From NCBI GenBank assembly GCA_918272565.1, contig CAKJYW010000014.1:1-42393 (forward strand): DNA of 42,393 bases, given 5' to 3'. Under the pieces are notes generated by a model. The model did no database searches, was not told the DNA's origin, and saw nothing but the letters and a program-made list of their open reading frames with translations. The stretch's first letter is position 1; the number at the start of each line of letters is the position of its first letter. Positions 7,247 through 15,076 of this stretch are shown in pieces. The translations under genes and the position numbers were made by a program. Source of the stretch: Bacilli bacterium (lineage in GTDB: Bacteria; Bacillota_I; Bacilli_A; ML615J-28; CAG-698).

Positions 7247-8230
7247 ATGGAAATAATATCTAAAGTTTTAGATAAAGAATATAAGATAGTAATAGGACGC
7301 AATATCTTAAAAGATATCAATAAATACTATGTATTACCTAATAAGGTGATGATTATTTATGATGAAGGTGTAAGTGTTGATTATCTTGACTCACTAACAT
7401 CAAACATCTTAGGTGAGGTTTACGTCTTTGCATCTTTAGCTGAAAAAAGTAAGAATATAGAGACTTATAGCGCTATAATAAGGCAACTTATTAAAAGTGA
7501 ATTTAGTAGAAGTGATTTAATAATTGCTCTAGGAGGGGGCGCAACATGCGATCTAGCTGGGTTTGTAGCTAGTAGCTATAAAAGAGGAATTAACCTAATC
7601 TTTTCCCCAACAACCACCCTTTCCATGGTCGATGCTTCAATCGGTGGAAAGAACGCTATCGATTTTAGTGGAATTAAAAATAGTGTTGGTTCATTTTATT
7701 TACCTAAATTAGTCTTAATTGATTTAGATACTTTATCTAGCCTAGATAAGAAGATCTATAACGAAGGACTAGTTGAAGCTTTTAAGATGGGTTTAATAAA
7801 AGATAAGAGTCTATTTGATTTATTCTTTGGTGTTATTAATAAAAATATAGAAGAAATTATAATTAAATCAATAAATGCTAAAAATAGTTTTGTTGAAAGA
7901 GATTTTTACGATAAAGGCGTAAGAAAATATCTTAATTTTGGGCATACTTTAGCTCATGCTCTAGAAGCTTATTCTAATTATGAAGTAAGCCATGCCAGTG
8001 CTGTTGCTTTTGGGATTATTAAATTACTTAAGGGCGACCTAAAAGAAAAGACAAAAGAAATATTTGATAAATTAGAAGTCAGATATGAATTTGATGTTGA
8101 TTTATGCGAATTAATTAAATTCATTAAACAAGATAAGAAAATAGAAGATGATTATCTAGATCTTGTTTTAGTAGAGGAAATAGAAAAACCATTTATTAAA
8201 AGAGTAAAAATAGAAGAAATAAAGTTTTAA
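7247..8230 (+). CDS. aroB: 3-dehydroquinate synthase
   Basis: 327 residues. Converts DAHP to 3-dehydroquinate, step 2 of the shikimate pathway, with NAD+ and a divalent metal. The NAD-binding loop LGGGATCDLAGFVASSYKRG and the substrate loop PTTTLSMVDASIGGKNAIDF are intact. The metal ligands are visible as Glu in EGLVEAFK, His in NFGHTLAHALE and His in VSHASAVAFG. It is somewhat shorter than the usual ~350-360 residues, mostly by short loops and C-terminus. I choose ATG 7247 (preceded by AGAGAAGG, 7231-7238) over the upstream TTG at 7226, which lies only 4 nt beyond the -10. It is the first gene of the plus-strand shikimate operon; aroC follows after 10 nt. Confidence 0.93.
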   Translation: MEIISKVLDKEYKIVIGRNILKDINKYYVLPNKVMIIYDEGVSVDYLDSLTSNILGEVYVFASLAEKSKNIETYSAIIRQLIKSEFSRSDLIIALGGGATCDLAGFVASSYKRGINLIFSPTTTLSMVDASIGGKNAIDFSGIKNSVGSFYLPKLVLIDLDTLSSLDKKIYNEGLVEAFKMGLIKDKSLFDLFFGVINKNIEEIIIKSINAKNSFVERDFYDKGVRKYLNFGHTLAHALEAYSNYEVSHASAVAFGIIKLLKGDLKEKTKEIFDKLEVRYEFDVDLCELIKFIKQDKKIEDDYLDLVLVEEIEKPFIKRVKIEEIKF

Positions 8231-8240
8231 GGAGATTATT

Positions 8241-9263
8241 ATGTCTTCAACATATTCTAAAAACATAAAAATATCAATCTTTGGAGCTTCTCATGATTCC
8301 TTAATGGGAGTTATTCTAGATTTGGTAGCCCCTGGAATAAAGATTGACCTAGATTACATAAATAATGAACTAGAAAGAAGAAAAGGTGGAGATCTTTCAT
8401 CAAAAAGAAAAGAAGCTGACAAGGTGAAAGTTGTTAGTGGTATCTTTAATGGACTAACAACTGGCGCTCCTTTAACTTTCATTTTAGAAAATGAAGATGT
8501 CGATAGTAGTAAATACGATAATATGAAAGCTACGCCTCGTCCATCTCACGCAGATTATGCTAGTTACATTAAATCTTTAGGATATAATGATTATCGAGGT
8601 GGAGGCACTACTAGCGGTAGATTAACAGCGCTAATTGTAGCAGTTGGGGCTTTCTTTAAGAAGATATTAAGTGAAAAAGGGATAAAGATTGAATCAAGTT
8701 TTACTCAAATTGGTAATAGAACTGGTGAATTTTTAGACCCAGATGAAATAAATGACTATATTTATGATATAGCTTCTTCAAATGATTCAGTAGGTGGCGA
8801 AATTAAGGTTATAGCGAGTGGTGTAGAAGCGGGAATTGGTGAACCTTTCTTTGATTCAATGGAATCAACAATCAGCCAGCTAATGTTTTCTATTCCTGGA
8901 GTTAAAGGTGTTTCCTTTGGATTAGGCGAAGCTTTTAAAGAAAAAAGAGGAAGCGAAGTTGCTGATGAATTTGAATACATCGATAAAAGAATAGTTACTA
9001 AAACAAATTATAATGGTGGCATAAATGGTGGAATTACTAATGGCATGGATATAATAGCTAATGTCATAGTGAAAGCTACTCCATCAATTAAGCGTACATT
9101 TGATACAGTTAACTTAGAAACTAAAACTAATGATAAAGTTGAAATCGATGGAAGATTTGATCCTTGCATTTTACTTAAGATGCCTCCGATTGTTGAAGCG
9201 GTCATGGCAATAAGCATTATGGATCAAATGGTTGGAAGATACGGATATTTATGGATGAAATAG
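8241..9263 (+). CDS. aroC: Chorismate synthase
   Basis: 340 residues, the short form seen in Clostridia-like bacteria. It makes chorismate from EPSP using reduced FMN. Conserved blocks include RPSHADYA (active-site His), DYRGGGTTSGRLTA and, near the end, the EIDGRFDPCILLKMPPIVEA signature. The first signature is unusual: the normal G-E-S-H-G reads G15-A-S-H18-D, keeping the catalytic His but not the Glu or second Gly. An AAGGAG lies just before the start. Its stop overlaps the aroE-aroK start by 13 nt, so translation is coupled. The core enzyme looks complete; activity despite the altered motif is inferred. Confidence 0.9.
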   Translation: MSSTYSKNIKISIFGASHDSLMGVILDLVAPGIKIDLDYINNELERRKGGDLSSKRKEADKVKVVSGIFNGLTTGAPLTFILENEDVDSSKYDNMKATPRPSHADYASYIKSLGYNDYRGGGTTSGRLTALIVAVGAFFKKILSEKGIKIESSFTQIGNRTGEFLDPDEINDYIYDIASSNDSVGGEIKVIASGVEAGIGEPFFDSMESTISQLMFSIPGVKGVSFGLGEAFKEKRGSEVADEFEYIDKRIVTKTNYNGGINGGITNGMDIIANVIVKATPSIKRTFDTVNLETKTNDKVEIDGRFDPCILLKMPPIVEAVMAISIMDQMVGRYGYLWMK

Positions 9264-10453
9264 AATATGGACTTTTGGGTAAAAAAATAGGTTATTCCTA
9301 TTCTAAACTTATCTATGAATTTTCAGGATATAATTACGAACTTGTTGAAGTTAGTGAAGAGGATTTAGAATCATTTATTAAGGGAAAGAAATACAAAGGA
9401 CTAAATGTCACTATTCCTTATAAAGAAAAAGTTATCGAGTTTTTAGATGAATTATCTTTTGTAGCTAAAAAATGTGGAGTTGTAAATACCATAATTAATG
9501 ATAATGGCAAGCTTATCGGTGATAATACTGACTATTATGGCTTTTTGTATTTATTAAAAGAATATGGGCAAATAGATGAATTAAGAAATAAATCATTTCT
9601 AATTTTAGGATCAGGTGCCACATCTAAAACAATTAGAATGGTTTTTAATGATAATGGAATTAATGATGTTAAAGTTGCTTCTAGTAAAGATGGTTTTGAT
9701 TATCATTATAGTGAATTAAGTGATTTACATTTTGATTTTGTAATTAATGCTACACCAGTTGGAACTTATCCTAATATAAGTGAAAAGATTGATGCAAGAG
9801 GCGATAACATCATTGATGTTATTTATAACCCGTATAAAACTAGGTTAGAACTTGATAATAAGTTTAACGCATCTGGTCTAGATATGCTTATCGTTCAAGC
9901 GATTGAATCGATGAATAGGTTTAATTTAGTACCTAAAAGTTTTTCTGATATTAAAGATTATTTAAATAGAAATACTAGAAATATCGTCCTTGTTGGGCTT
10001 CCAGGTAGTGGTAAAACAACTATTGGTGAAGTGTTAAGCAGGAAACTAAAAAAAGATTTCTTTGATACAGATAAGGAAATCGAAAAAGAAGAACAGATAG
10101 AAAGAATAATTAAAGAAAAAGGCGAAGAATATTTTAGGGAAAAAGAGACTGATGTTATAAAAGAAGTTTCTTTAAAGCATGGGGCTATTATTTCTACAGG
10201 TGGTGGCGTAGTTTTAAAAGATGAGAACATGAAAATGCTCATGGCTAATGGAATAGTCTTCTATATTGATAGAGAAATTGATGAAATTTATGCGACTTTC
10301 ACCCCTCATCCCCTAACAAAATCAAAAGAAGATTTAATAACACTTTATAATATTCGAAATCCATTGTATAATAAGTATAGTGATTACGTTATTAAAGAAA
10401 AAGAATTAGAAAAAACAGTTGATAAGATTATAGAATTAGTTGATTTTAAGTAG
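9251..10453 (+). CDS. aroE-aroK: Fused shikimate dehydrogenase / shikimate kinase
   Basis: 400 residues, two enzymes in one chain. Residues 1-~235 are an AroE: YSYSKLIY substrate loop, NVTIPYK with the catalytic Lys, GDNTDYYGF with the catalytic Asp, an LGSGATSKT dinucleotide loop and a QAIESMNRF end; this is a compact form of the usual ~270. Residues ~242-400 are an AroK: Walker A GLPGSGKTT (249-257), FDTDKEIE metal/substrate aspartates, EEYFREKE, the STGGGVV glycine loop and IRNPLYNKYSD. The lid motif normally RPLL reads H353-P-L-T, so its Arg is missing. The domain order places two consecutive steps (dehydroshikimate to shikimate to shikimate 3-phosphate) together. The start overlaps aroC. 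Confidence 0.92.
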   Translation: MDEIEYGLLGKKIGYSYSKLIYEFSGYNYELVEVSEEDLESFIKGKKYKGLNVTIPYKEKVIEFLDELSFVAKKCGVVNTIINDNGKLIGDNTDYYGFLYLLKEYGQIDELRNKSFLILGSGATSKTIRMVFNDNGINDVKVASSKDGFDYHYSELSDLHFDFVINATPVGTYPNISEKIDARGDNIIDVIYNPYKTRLELDNKFNASGLDMLIVQAIESMNRFNLVPKSFSDIKDYLNRNTRNIVLVGLPGSGKTTIGEVLSRKLKKDFFDTDKEIEKEEQIERIIKEKGEEYFREKETDVIKEVSLKHGAIISTGGGVVLKDENMKMLMANGIVFYIDREIDEIYATFTPHPLTKSKEDLITLYNIRNPLYNKYSDYVIKEKELEKTVDKIIELVDFK

Positions 10454-10478
10454 TCTTATTATAGATTTGGTGACTATT

Positions 10479-11492
10479 ATGATTGTTACGTTGAATAAGA
10501 ACATTTCAAAAAAAGAAATCGATGAACTGATAAAAGGCTTTAAAGATAAACAAATAGAAGCGGAGTTTATTGATTTCAATAACAATAAATTATTATTGTT
10601 ATTTGGTGAAACAGAAATGATCGATGAGAATGCTTTATCGAATAATGAATTTATTGATAAAGCAGTGAGAGTATCTACCCCTTATAAACTGGTTAGTAGG
10701 AACTTTAAAGAAGAAGATACGATAGTTAAAGTTGGTGATGTACTAATTGGTGGTAAGGATGTTGTGATGATTGCGGGGCCATGCTCAGTAGAAAGCAAAG
10801 AGCAAATCGATGAGATATGCGGTCTAGTTAAAGAGAGTGGCGCTAACATCTTAAGAGGTGGAACTTATAAACCAAGAAAGAGTCCTTATTATTTTCAAGG
10901 ATTAGGTCAAGATGGTGTTAAATATTTAGTAGAAGCTAAAAAGAAGCATGCTATCCCAATTGTGAGTGAAATTCCATCAATCGAAAAGATCGATGAATTT
11001 AAGGATGTTGACATCATTCAAGTTGGTGCTAGAAACATGCAAAACTATGAGCTTTTAAAAGCGTTAAGTAAAATCGATAAACCTATTTTACTTAAACGCG
11101 GAATGAGTAATACGATAGAAGAACTTCTAATGAGTGCTGAATATTTACTTAAAGGCGGTAATCCTAATGTCATCTTATGTGAAAGAGGAATTAGGACATT
11201 CGAAAAAGCTACACGTAATACTCTAGATTTATCGATTGTGCCGCTACTTAAGAAATTAACACACCTACCGGTTTTGGTCGATCCATCACATGCAACAGGA
11301 AACTGGGAGTTAGTTGAACCTATGAGTTTAGCAGCAATTGCTTCTGGTGCTGATGGTTTATTAATCGAGGTTCATAATAATCCAACTATCGCCTTAAGCG
11401 ATGGTGGACAATCAATAAAAGTAGATAGATTTAAGAATATTGTTGAAAAAGGAAGAAAAATTGCAAATATAATAGGAAGGGATATCAAATAA
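10479..11492 (+). CDS. aroF: DAHP synthase, class I-beta with N-terminal ACT-like (FBD) domain
   Basis: 337 residues. Condenses phosphoenolpyruvate and erythrose 4-phosphate to DAHP, the entry step. The N-terminal ~70 residues (MIVTLNKNISKKEIDELI...) match the ferredoxin-like regulatory domain of Thermotoga-type enzymes that gives feedback inhibition by aromatic amino acids. The barrel follows with MIAGPCSVES, LRGGTYKPRKSPY, QVGARNMQNYELL, LLKRGMSNT, LCERGIRTFE and VDPSHATG. Start: GGTGA at 10469-10473 with 5 nt to ATG 10479; the TTG at 10440 would overlap the upstream gene and has no ribosome site. The stop shares bases with the next start (TAATG). A regulatory domain here suggests control of flux at enzyme level, since no attenuator is seen. 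Confidence 0.93.
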   Translation: MIVTLNKNISKKEIDELIKGFKDKQIEAEFIDFNNNKLLLLFGETEMIDENALSNNEFIDKAVRVSTPYKLVSRNFKEEDTIVKVGDVLIGGKDVVMIAGPCSVESKEQIDEICGLVKESGANILRGGTYKPRKSPYYFQGLGQDGVKYLVEAKKKHAIPIVSEIPSIEKIDEFKDVDIIQVGARNMQNYELLKALSKIDKPILLKRGMSNTIEELLMSAEYLLKGGNPNVILCERGIRTFEKATRNTLDLSIVPLLKKLTHLPVLVDPSHATGNWELVEPMSLAAIASGADGLLIEVHNNPTIALSDGGQSIKVDRFKNIVEKGRKIANIIGRDIK

Positions 11493-12769
11493 TGAGAGTA
11501 GAAATTACACCTAGTAAAATTAACGGAACTATTACAGCTCCTTCATCAAAGAGTCTTACACATCGCGCAATTATTTGTGCATCACTTGCAAATGGAAAAA
11601 GCGTAATCACAAATGCTAATATCTGTGATGACACTATTGCCACAATCTATGCAATGCGTGCCCTTGGAGCAAGAATTGACATCATTGGCTCTAAACTTGT
11701 TGTTAAGGGAATGGATTTAGAAAAGAAAGAAGGAGATGTTAGACTTGTAGTAGATTCAAGCGCATCTACTTTAAGGTTTGTTTTGCCTCTTGCAACTCAC
11801 CTTTATGATCAAGCAATCATTAAAGTTAATAGAGATTTAATGAAACGCCCATTTAAAGTTTATGAAGATCTTTATTCTCAAAAAGGCTTTGAGTTAAGAA
11901 AGGTAAAGAGTCCTAAGATTAATCGTATGTTTGCAAGCGGAGATGTTGACCAAAAGGTTTATACAATTGACGCTAGTGAATCTAGTCAATATGTAAGTGG
12001 ACTATTATTCCTTGCTCCACTATTAAGTCATACTACTAAGATTGAACTTGTTGGGGATATTGTTAGTAAATCATACATCGATTTAACTTTAGCTGTACTT
12101 GCTAAGTACGGAATTAAAGTTAAGATGGAAGATAACATCCTAACTATTAAAGGTAACCAAAAATATAAAGCAAAGAACTATGCTGTTGAAGGTGACTGGT
12201 CACTTGCTGCAAACTACCTAGCACTTGGTGCTGTATGTGGTAAAGTTACAGTTAATGGTCTAAATGTTGAAAGTGCTCAATGCGATGCTGAATTCTTGAA
12301 TGTTTTAAAGAGAATGTGCGCAAATGTTACTGTTGAAGGTAAGAGAGTAACTGCATTAAAGAGTGACCTTATGGCTACTGACATTGATTTAACTGACAAT
12401 GTTGACTTAGCTATGCCATTTAGCTTCGTTAATGCTTTTGCATTAGGTGGAAGTAGAATAAGCAATGCTCATCGCTTAGAAGCTAAAGAATCAGATAGAA
12501 AGAAAGAAATTGTTGAAACATTGAAGAAGTTTAACTTAGTTGCATCTTTTGATAAAGATAATATCTATATCGCACCAGGTGAAGCTAAGATTGAACAAAA
12601 AGAAGTATTAAAATCAAAAGATCATCGTATTTTAATGCTAATGATGCTTTTAACTGCTGCTAGTCAAACTAAGGTTATTATTGATGATGCTAGTGGATTA
12701 AATAAGTCTTATCCAAGATTCTTGGATGATATGAAGAAATTAGGAGTTAAATATAAAGTATTAGCATAA
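11492..12769 (+). CDS. aroA: EPSP synthase (3-phosphoshikimate 1-carboxyvinyltransferase)
   Basis: 425 residues, full length. Transfers enolpyruvate from PEP to shikimate 3-phosphate. The PSSKSLTHRAI block carries the substrate Lys. DSSASTLRFVLPLA is the phosphate-binding loop, and SSQYVSGLLFLAP, the DNVDLAMP aspartate region and RLEAKESDR are all present. The SSASTLRF loop differs from the E. coli GNAGT(A/T)MR type and resembles class II, Gram-positive enzymes; this is a family observation, and inhibitor sensitivity is not predicted. It begins in TAATG with aroF and ends in TAATG with the GH9-type gene, so all three are translationally linked. Confidence 0.94.
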   Translation: MRVEITPSKINGTITAPSSKSLTHRAIICASLANGKSVITNANICDDTIATIYAMRALGARIDIIGSKLVVKGMDLEKKEGDVRLVVDSSASTLRFVLPLATHLYDQAIIKVNRDLMKRPFKVYEDLYSQKGFELRKVKSPKINRMFASGDVDQKVYTIDASESSQYVSGLLFLAPLLSHTTKIELVGDIVSKSYIDLTLAVLAKYGIKVKMEDNILTIKGNQKYKAKNYAVEGDWSLAANYLALGAVCGKVTVNGLNVESAQCDAEFLNVLKRMCANVTVEGKRVTALKSDLMATDIDLTDNVDLAMPFSFVNAFALGGSRISNAHRLEAKESDRKKEIVETLKKFNLVASFDKDNIYIAPGEAKIEQKEVLKSKDHRILMLMMLLTAASQTKVIIDDASGLNKSYPRFLDDMKKLGVKYKVLA

Positions 12770-14988
12770 TGAAAAACTACGATAACAGCTATGACAGATG
12801 GCTAAATAAGAGAGTATTTAAGAAAGAATTAGTATTTGACCCAAAGTTACAGAAAGAATATGAAAAGATTAATTCTGAGTTGTGTACTTATGATACTTGT
12901 TATTCTATTTGTGATGAAAAGAATGTACTAAAGATTTCCTATAAGCTTGATATTTCTAAGAGCCGTCGTCCAACAATAGGCGTTAGAATTCCCCTTAATA
13001 TTAAGGGGAATTGTTTTAATCGGGTTAGAGTAAAAGCAAAAGTTGAAGCTAAAGGGCTTCGTAACCTTTATATGCACTATACTCTAAAGATTGGTGATAA
13101 ATATTTCACTCATGCTCCAAGTTTAAAAATAAATGAGTGGGAAGATATCATATTTGAAGTTAATCATATGAATTTAAGTGAAGCAACGCTACTTACTATA
13201 AATCCTTTTATGGGCGGTAGACCAATTGAAGCTAAAAATGATATCAATGTTTATATAGGCGAAGTTTATTTTGAAAAAGTGGAAGCTGAATATGAACTAG
13301 GATATGAAATTGGTGATAGAATTGCTTATTCACAACTTGGTTATTTCAATAATAGCAAGAAAGAATTCATTTGTAGTAAAGGCAATCAAGAATTTGAGAT
13401 TTTAAGAAGTAACAAAGTAGTATTTAAAGGGATAACTAAAGAAATAAAGACATCAATTGGTGTTTATGGCGTTGGTGATTTTAGCGAATTAAAAGAGAAT
13501 GGGTTTTATAAGATAAGAATTGGTAAAACTGTTACACCTAAATTTGAAATCGGTTATAATCCATATAGCGCTGGACTTGATGCAAGTTTGTATTTCTTAT
13601 ATCAACTTAGATGTGGCGAAGTAGTTGATAAAGTTCACGGGGCATGTCACTTAAATAGTAGAACCTATAACCAAAATGGCGATAGCGTTCCAAACTTTGG
13701 TGGCTGGCACGATGCTGGCGATTTGAGCCAATTTGAAATTCCTACAGCTGAAATTGCTGCATCTTTATTAGAACTTCATCTAAAGACAATTGATGAAGTG
13801 GCACTTTTAGAAGCTCAAAAAGGTGTTGACTGGTTACTTAGAACTACATTCCATAATGGTGAAAGAGCTCTAGCGGTTTTATTTGAAAAATGGTGGGATG
13901 ATATACTAGAAGTAGATGACTATCATTATAAAAACATGAGCGAGAATGGGCCTTTTGAAAACTTCCTTGCAAGTAATGCTTTAAGCCTTGCAAGTGCTGC
14001 ATACCATAATATTGATGAAGTATATGCTACATATTGCCTAGATGTAGCAATTGAGGATTTCGATTTTGCTTATGATGGCTATAAAAAAGGACTATATTCA
14101 AAAAGATGGGGTCCACTAATCACATCTCAAACAGCTGGAGTTGCAATCCTTGCGTCTATCCGCTTGTTTAAGTGTACTGGAGATGAAAAATATAAGATAA
14201 TTGCCAAAGAATTTGCTGATGAACTTATTAGCTGCCAAGAGACTAATTATATAGGTAATAGTAACATTAGAGGTTTCTTCTATGAAGATAAGGAACATAA
14301 ATATATCTTATCTTATGAACATAGAGGACATGAAGAATATGTTACTTCAGGATTAGTTGAACTTGCTAAAGCATTCCCTTTAGATGTTGATCATCAAAAA
14401 TGGGTTGATTCACTAAAAATGTATCGTGAATACATCCTTAATACTGTTTCCTATACTAGCCCATATAATTTCTTACCAGGACACATTTATTTCACTGATA
14501 AGATTAATTTAGATCATTTGACATTATCTGGAACTGGTAAAACTAGGGAAGAATGTGAAGCTGAATTAATTCGTCAAGTAAAAGAAGGAGTTAGAATTAC
14601 TGATACATGCTACTTAAGACGTATGCCAATAGCTATCCAAAGAAGAGGTTTTTTAGCTACGCTTCTTTCTAAGACTAAAGCAGTTAGTAGCATAGCATCT
14701 TTCTTTGATGATAAAGAGTTAAAACAAATAGTTATTTATCAACTTGAACATGTTCATGGTAGAAATCCTTTTGCCACATCTTTGATGTATGGTGTTGGTA
14801 GTAACTACCATCCACTATATGTTGCTTACTCTCTTCAAATGCCAGGAAGCCTTCCTGTTGGAATTAGAACACTAGGAGATAGTGATGCGCCTTACTGGCC
14901 TGCATATGACAATGCGGTATTCAAAGAGATTTGGGGACATACTACTGGAAAATATATAGCTGTTTTAGCTGATGTCTTAAGATGGTAA
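12769..14988 (+). CDS. GH9-family glycoside hydrolase without signal peptide
   Basis: 739 residues. Residues ~1-175 look like a jelly-roll sugar-binding module. About 180-265 form an Ig-like domain of the kind preceding GH9 catalytic domains (YSQLGYFNNSKKEF ... GFYKIRIG). The catalytic alpha/alpha barrel starts at about 270, with VHGACH, GGWHDAGD (D315/D318, the GH9 catalytic base motif) and the late GRNPFATSLMYGVGSNYHP block. A Glu in VFKEIWG near the C-terminus may be the acid. There is no signal peptide or lipobox, so the protein should be cytosolic and act on imported oligosaccharides or a glycoside. The gene begins in the TAATG of aroA and ends the aro operon; why a glycosidase sits there is not explained. 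Substrate unknown. Confidence 0.82.
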   Translation: MKNYDNSYDRWLNKRVFKKELVFDPKLQKEYEKINSELCTYDTCYSICDEKNVLKISYKLDISKSRRPTIGVRIPLNIKGNCFNRVRVKAKVEAKGLRNLYMHYTLKIGDKYFTHAPSLKINEWEDIIFEVNHMNLSEATLLTINPFMGGRPIEAKNDINVYIGEVYFEKVEAEYELGYEIGDRIAYSQLGYFNNSKKEFICSKGNQEFEILRSNKVVFKGITKEIKTSIGVYGVGDFSELKENGFYKIRIGKTVTPKFEIGYNPYSAGLDASLYFLYQLRCGEVVDKVHGACHLNSRTYNQNGDSVPNFGGWHDAGDLSQFEIPTAEIAASLLELHLKTIDEVALLEAQKGVDWLLRTTFHNGERALAVLFEKWWDDILEVDDYHYKNMSENGPFENFLASNALSLASAAYHNIDEVYATYCLDVAIEDFDFAYDGYKKGLYSKRWGPLITSQTAGVAILASIRLFKCTGDEKYKIIAKEFADELISCQETNYIGNSNIRGFFYEDKEHKYILSYEHRGHEEYVTSGLVELAKAFPLDVDHQKWVDSLKMYREYILNTVSYTSPYNFLPGHIYFTDKINLDHLTLSGTGKTREECEAELIRQVKEGVRITDTCYLRRMPIAIQRRGFLATLLSKTKAVSSIASFFDDKELKQIVIYQLEHVHGRNPFATSLMYGVGSNYHPLYVAYSLQMPGSLPVGIRTLGDSDAPYWPAYDNAVFKEIWGHTTGKYIAVLADVLRW

Positions 14989-14997
14989 AAGAGTATT

Positions 14998-15030
14998 AAC
15001 TGTAGCCTAAAAGCTACAGTTTTTTCTTTT
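14998..15030 (+). terminator. Terminator of the aro operon
   Basis: AACTGTAGC (14998-15006), loop CTAAAA, GCTACAGTT (15013-15021) and a T-rich tail to 15030. Confidence 0.92.
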
Positions 15031-15046
15031 AATAATGTCTATATTT

Positions 15047-15055
15047 TGATATAAT
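15047..15055 (+). promoter_or_regulatory. Extended -10 promoter for the glycerate kinase fusion gene
   Basis: TGA-TATAAT at 15047-15055, 21 nt before the ATG. No good -35 is present at the 17-nt position (TTTTAA), which fits an extended -10 promoter. Confidence 0.6.
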
Positions 15056-15076
15056 AAGTAAGCAAAGAGGTTTAAT

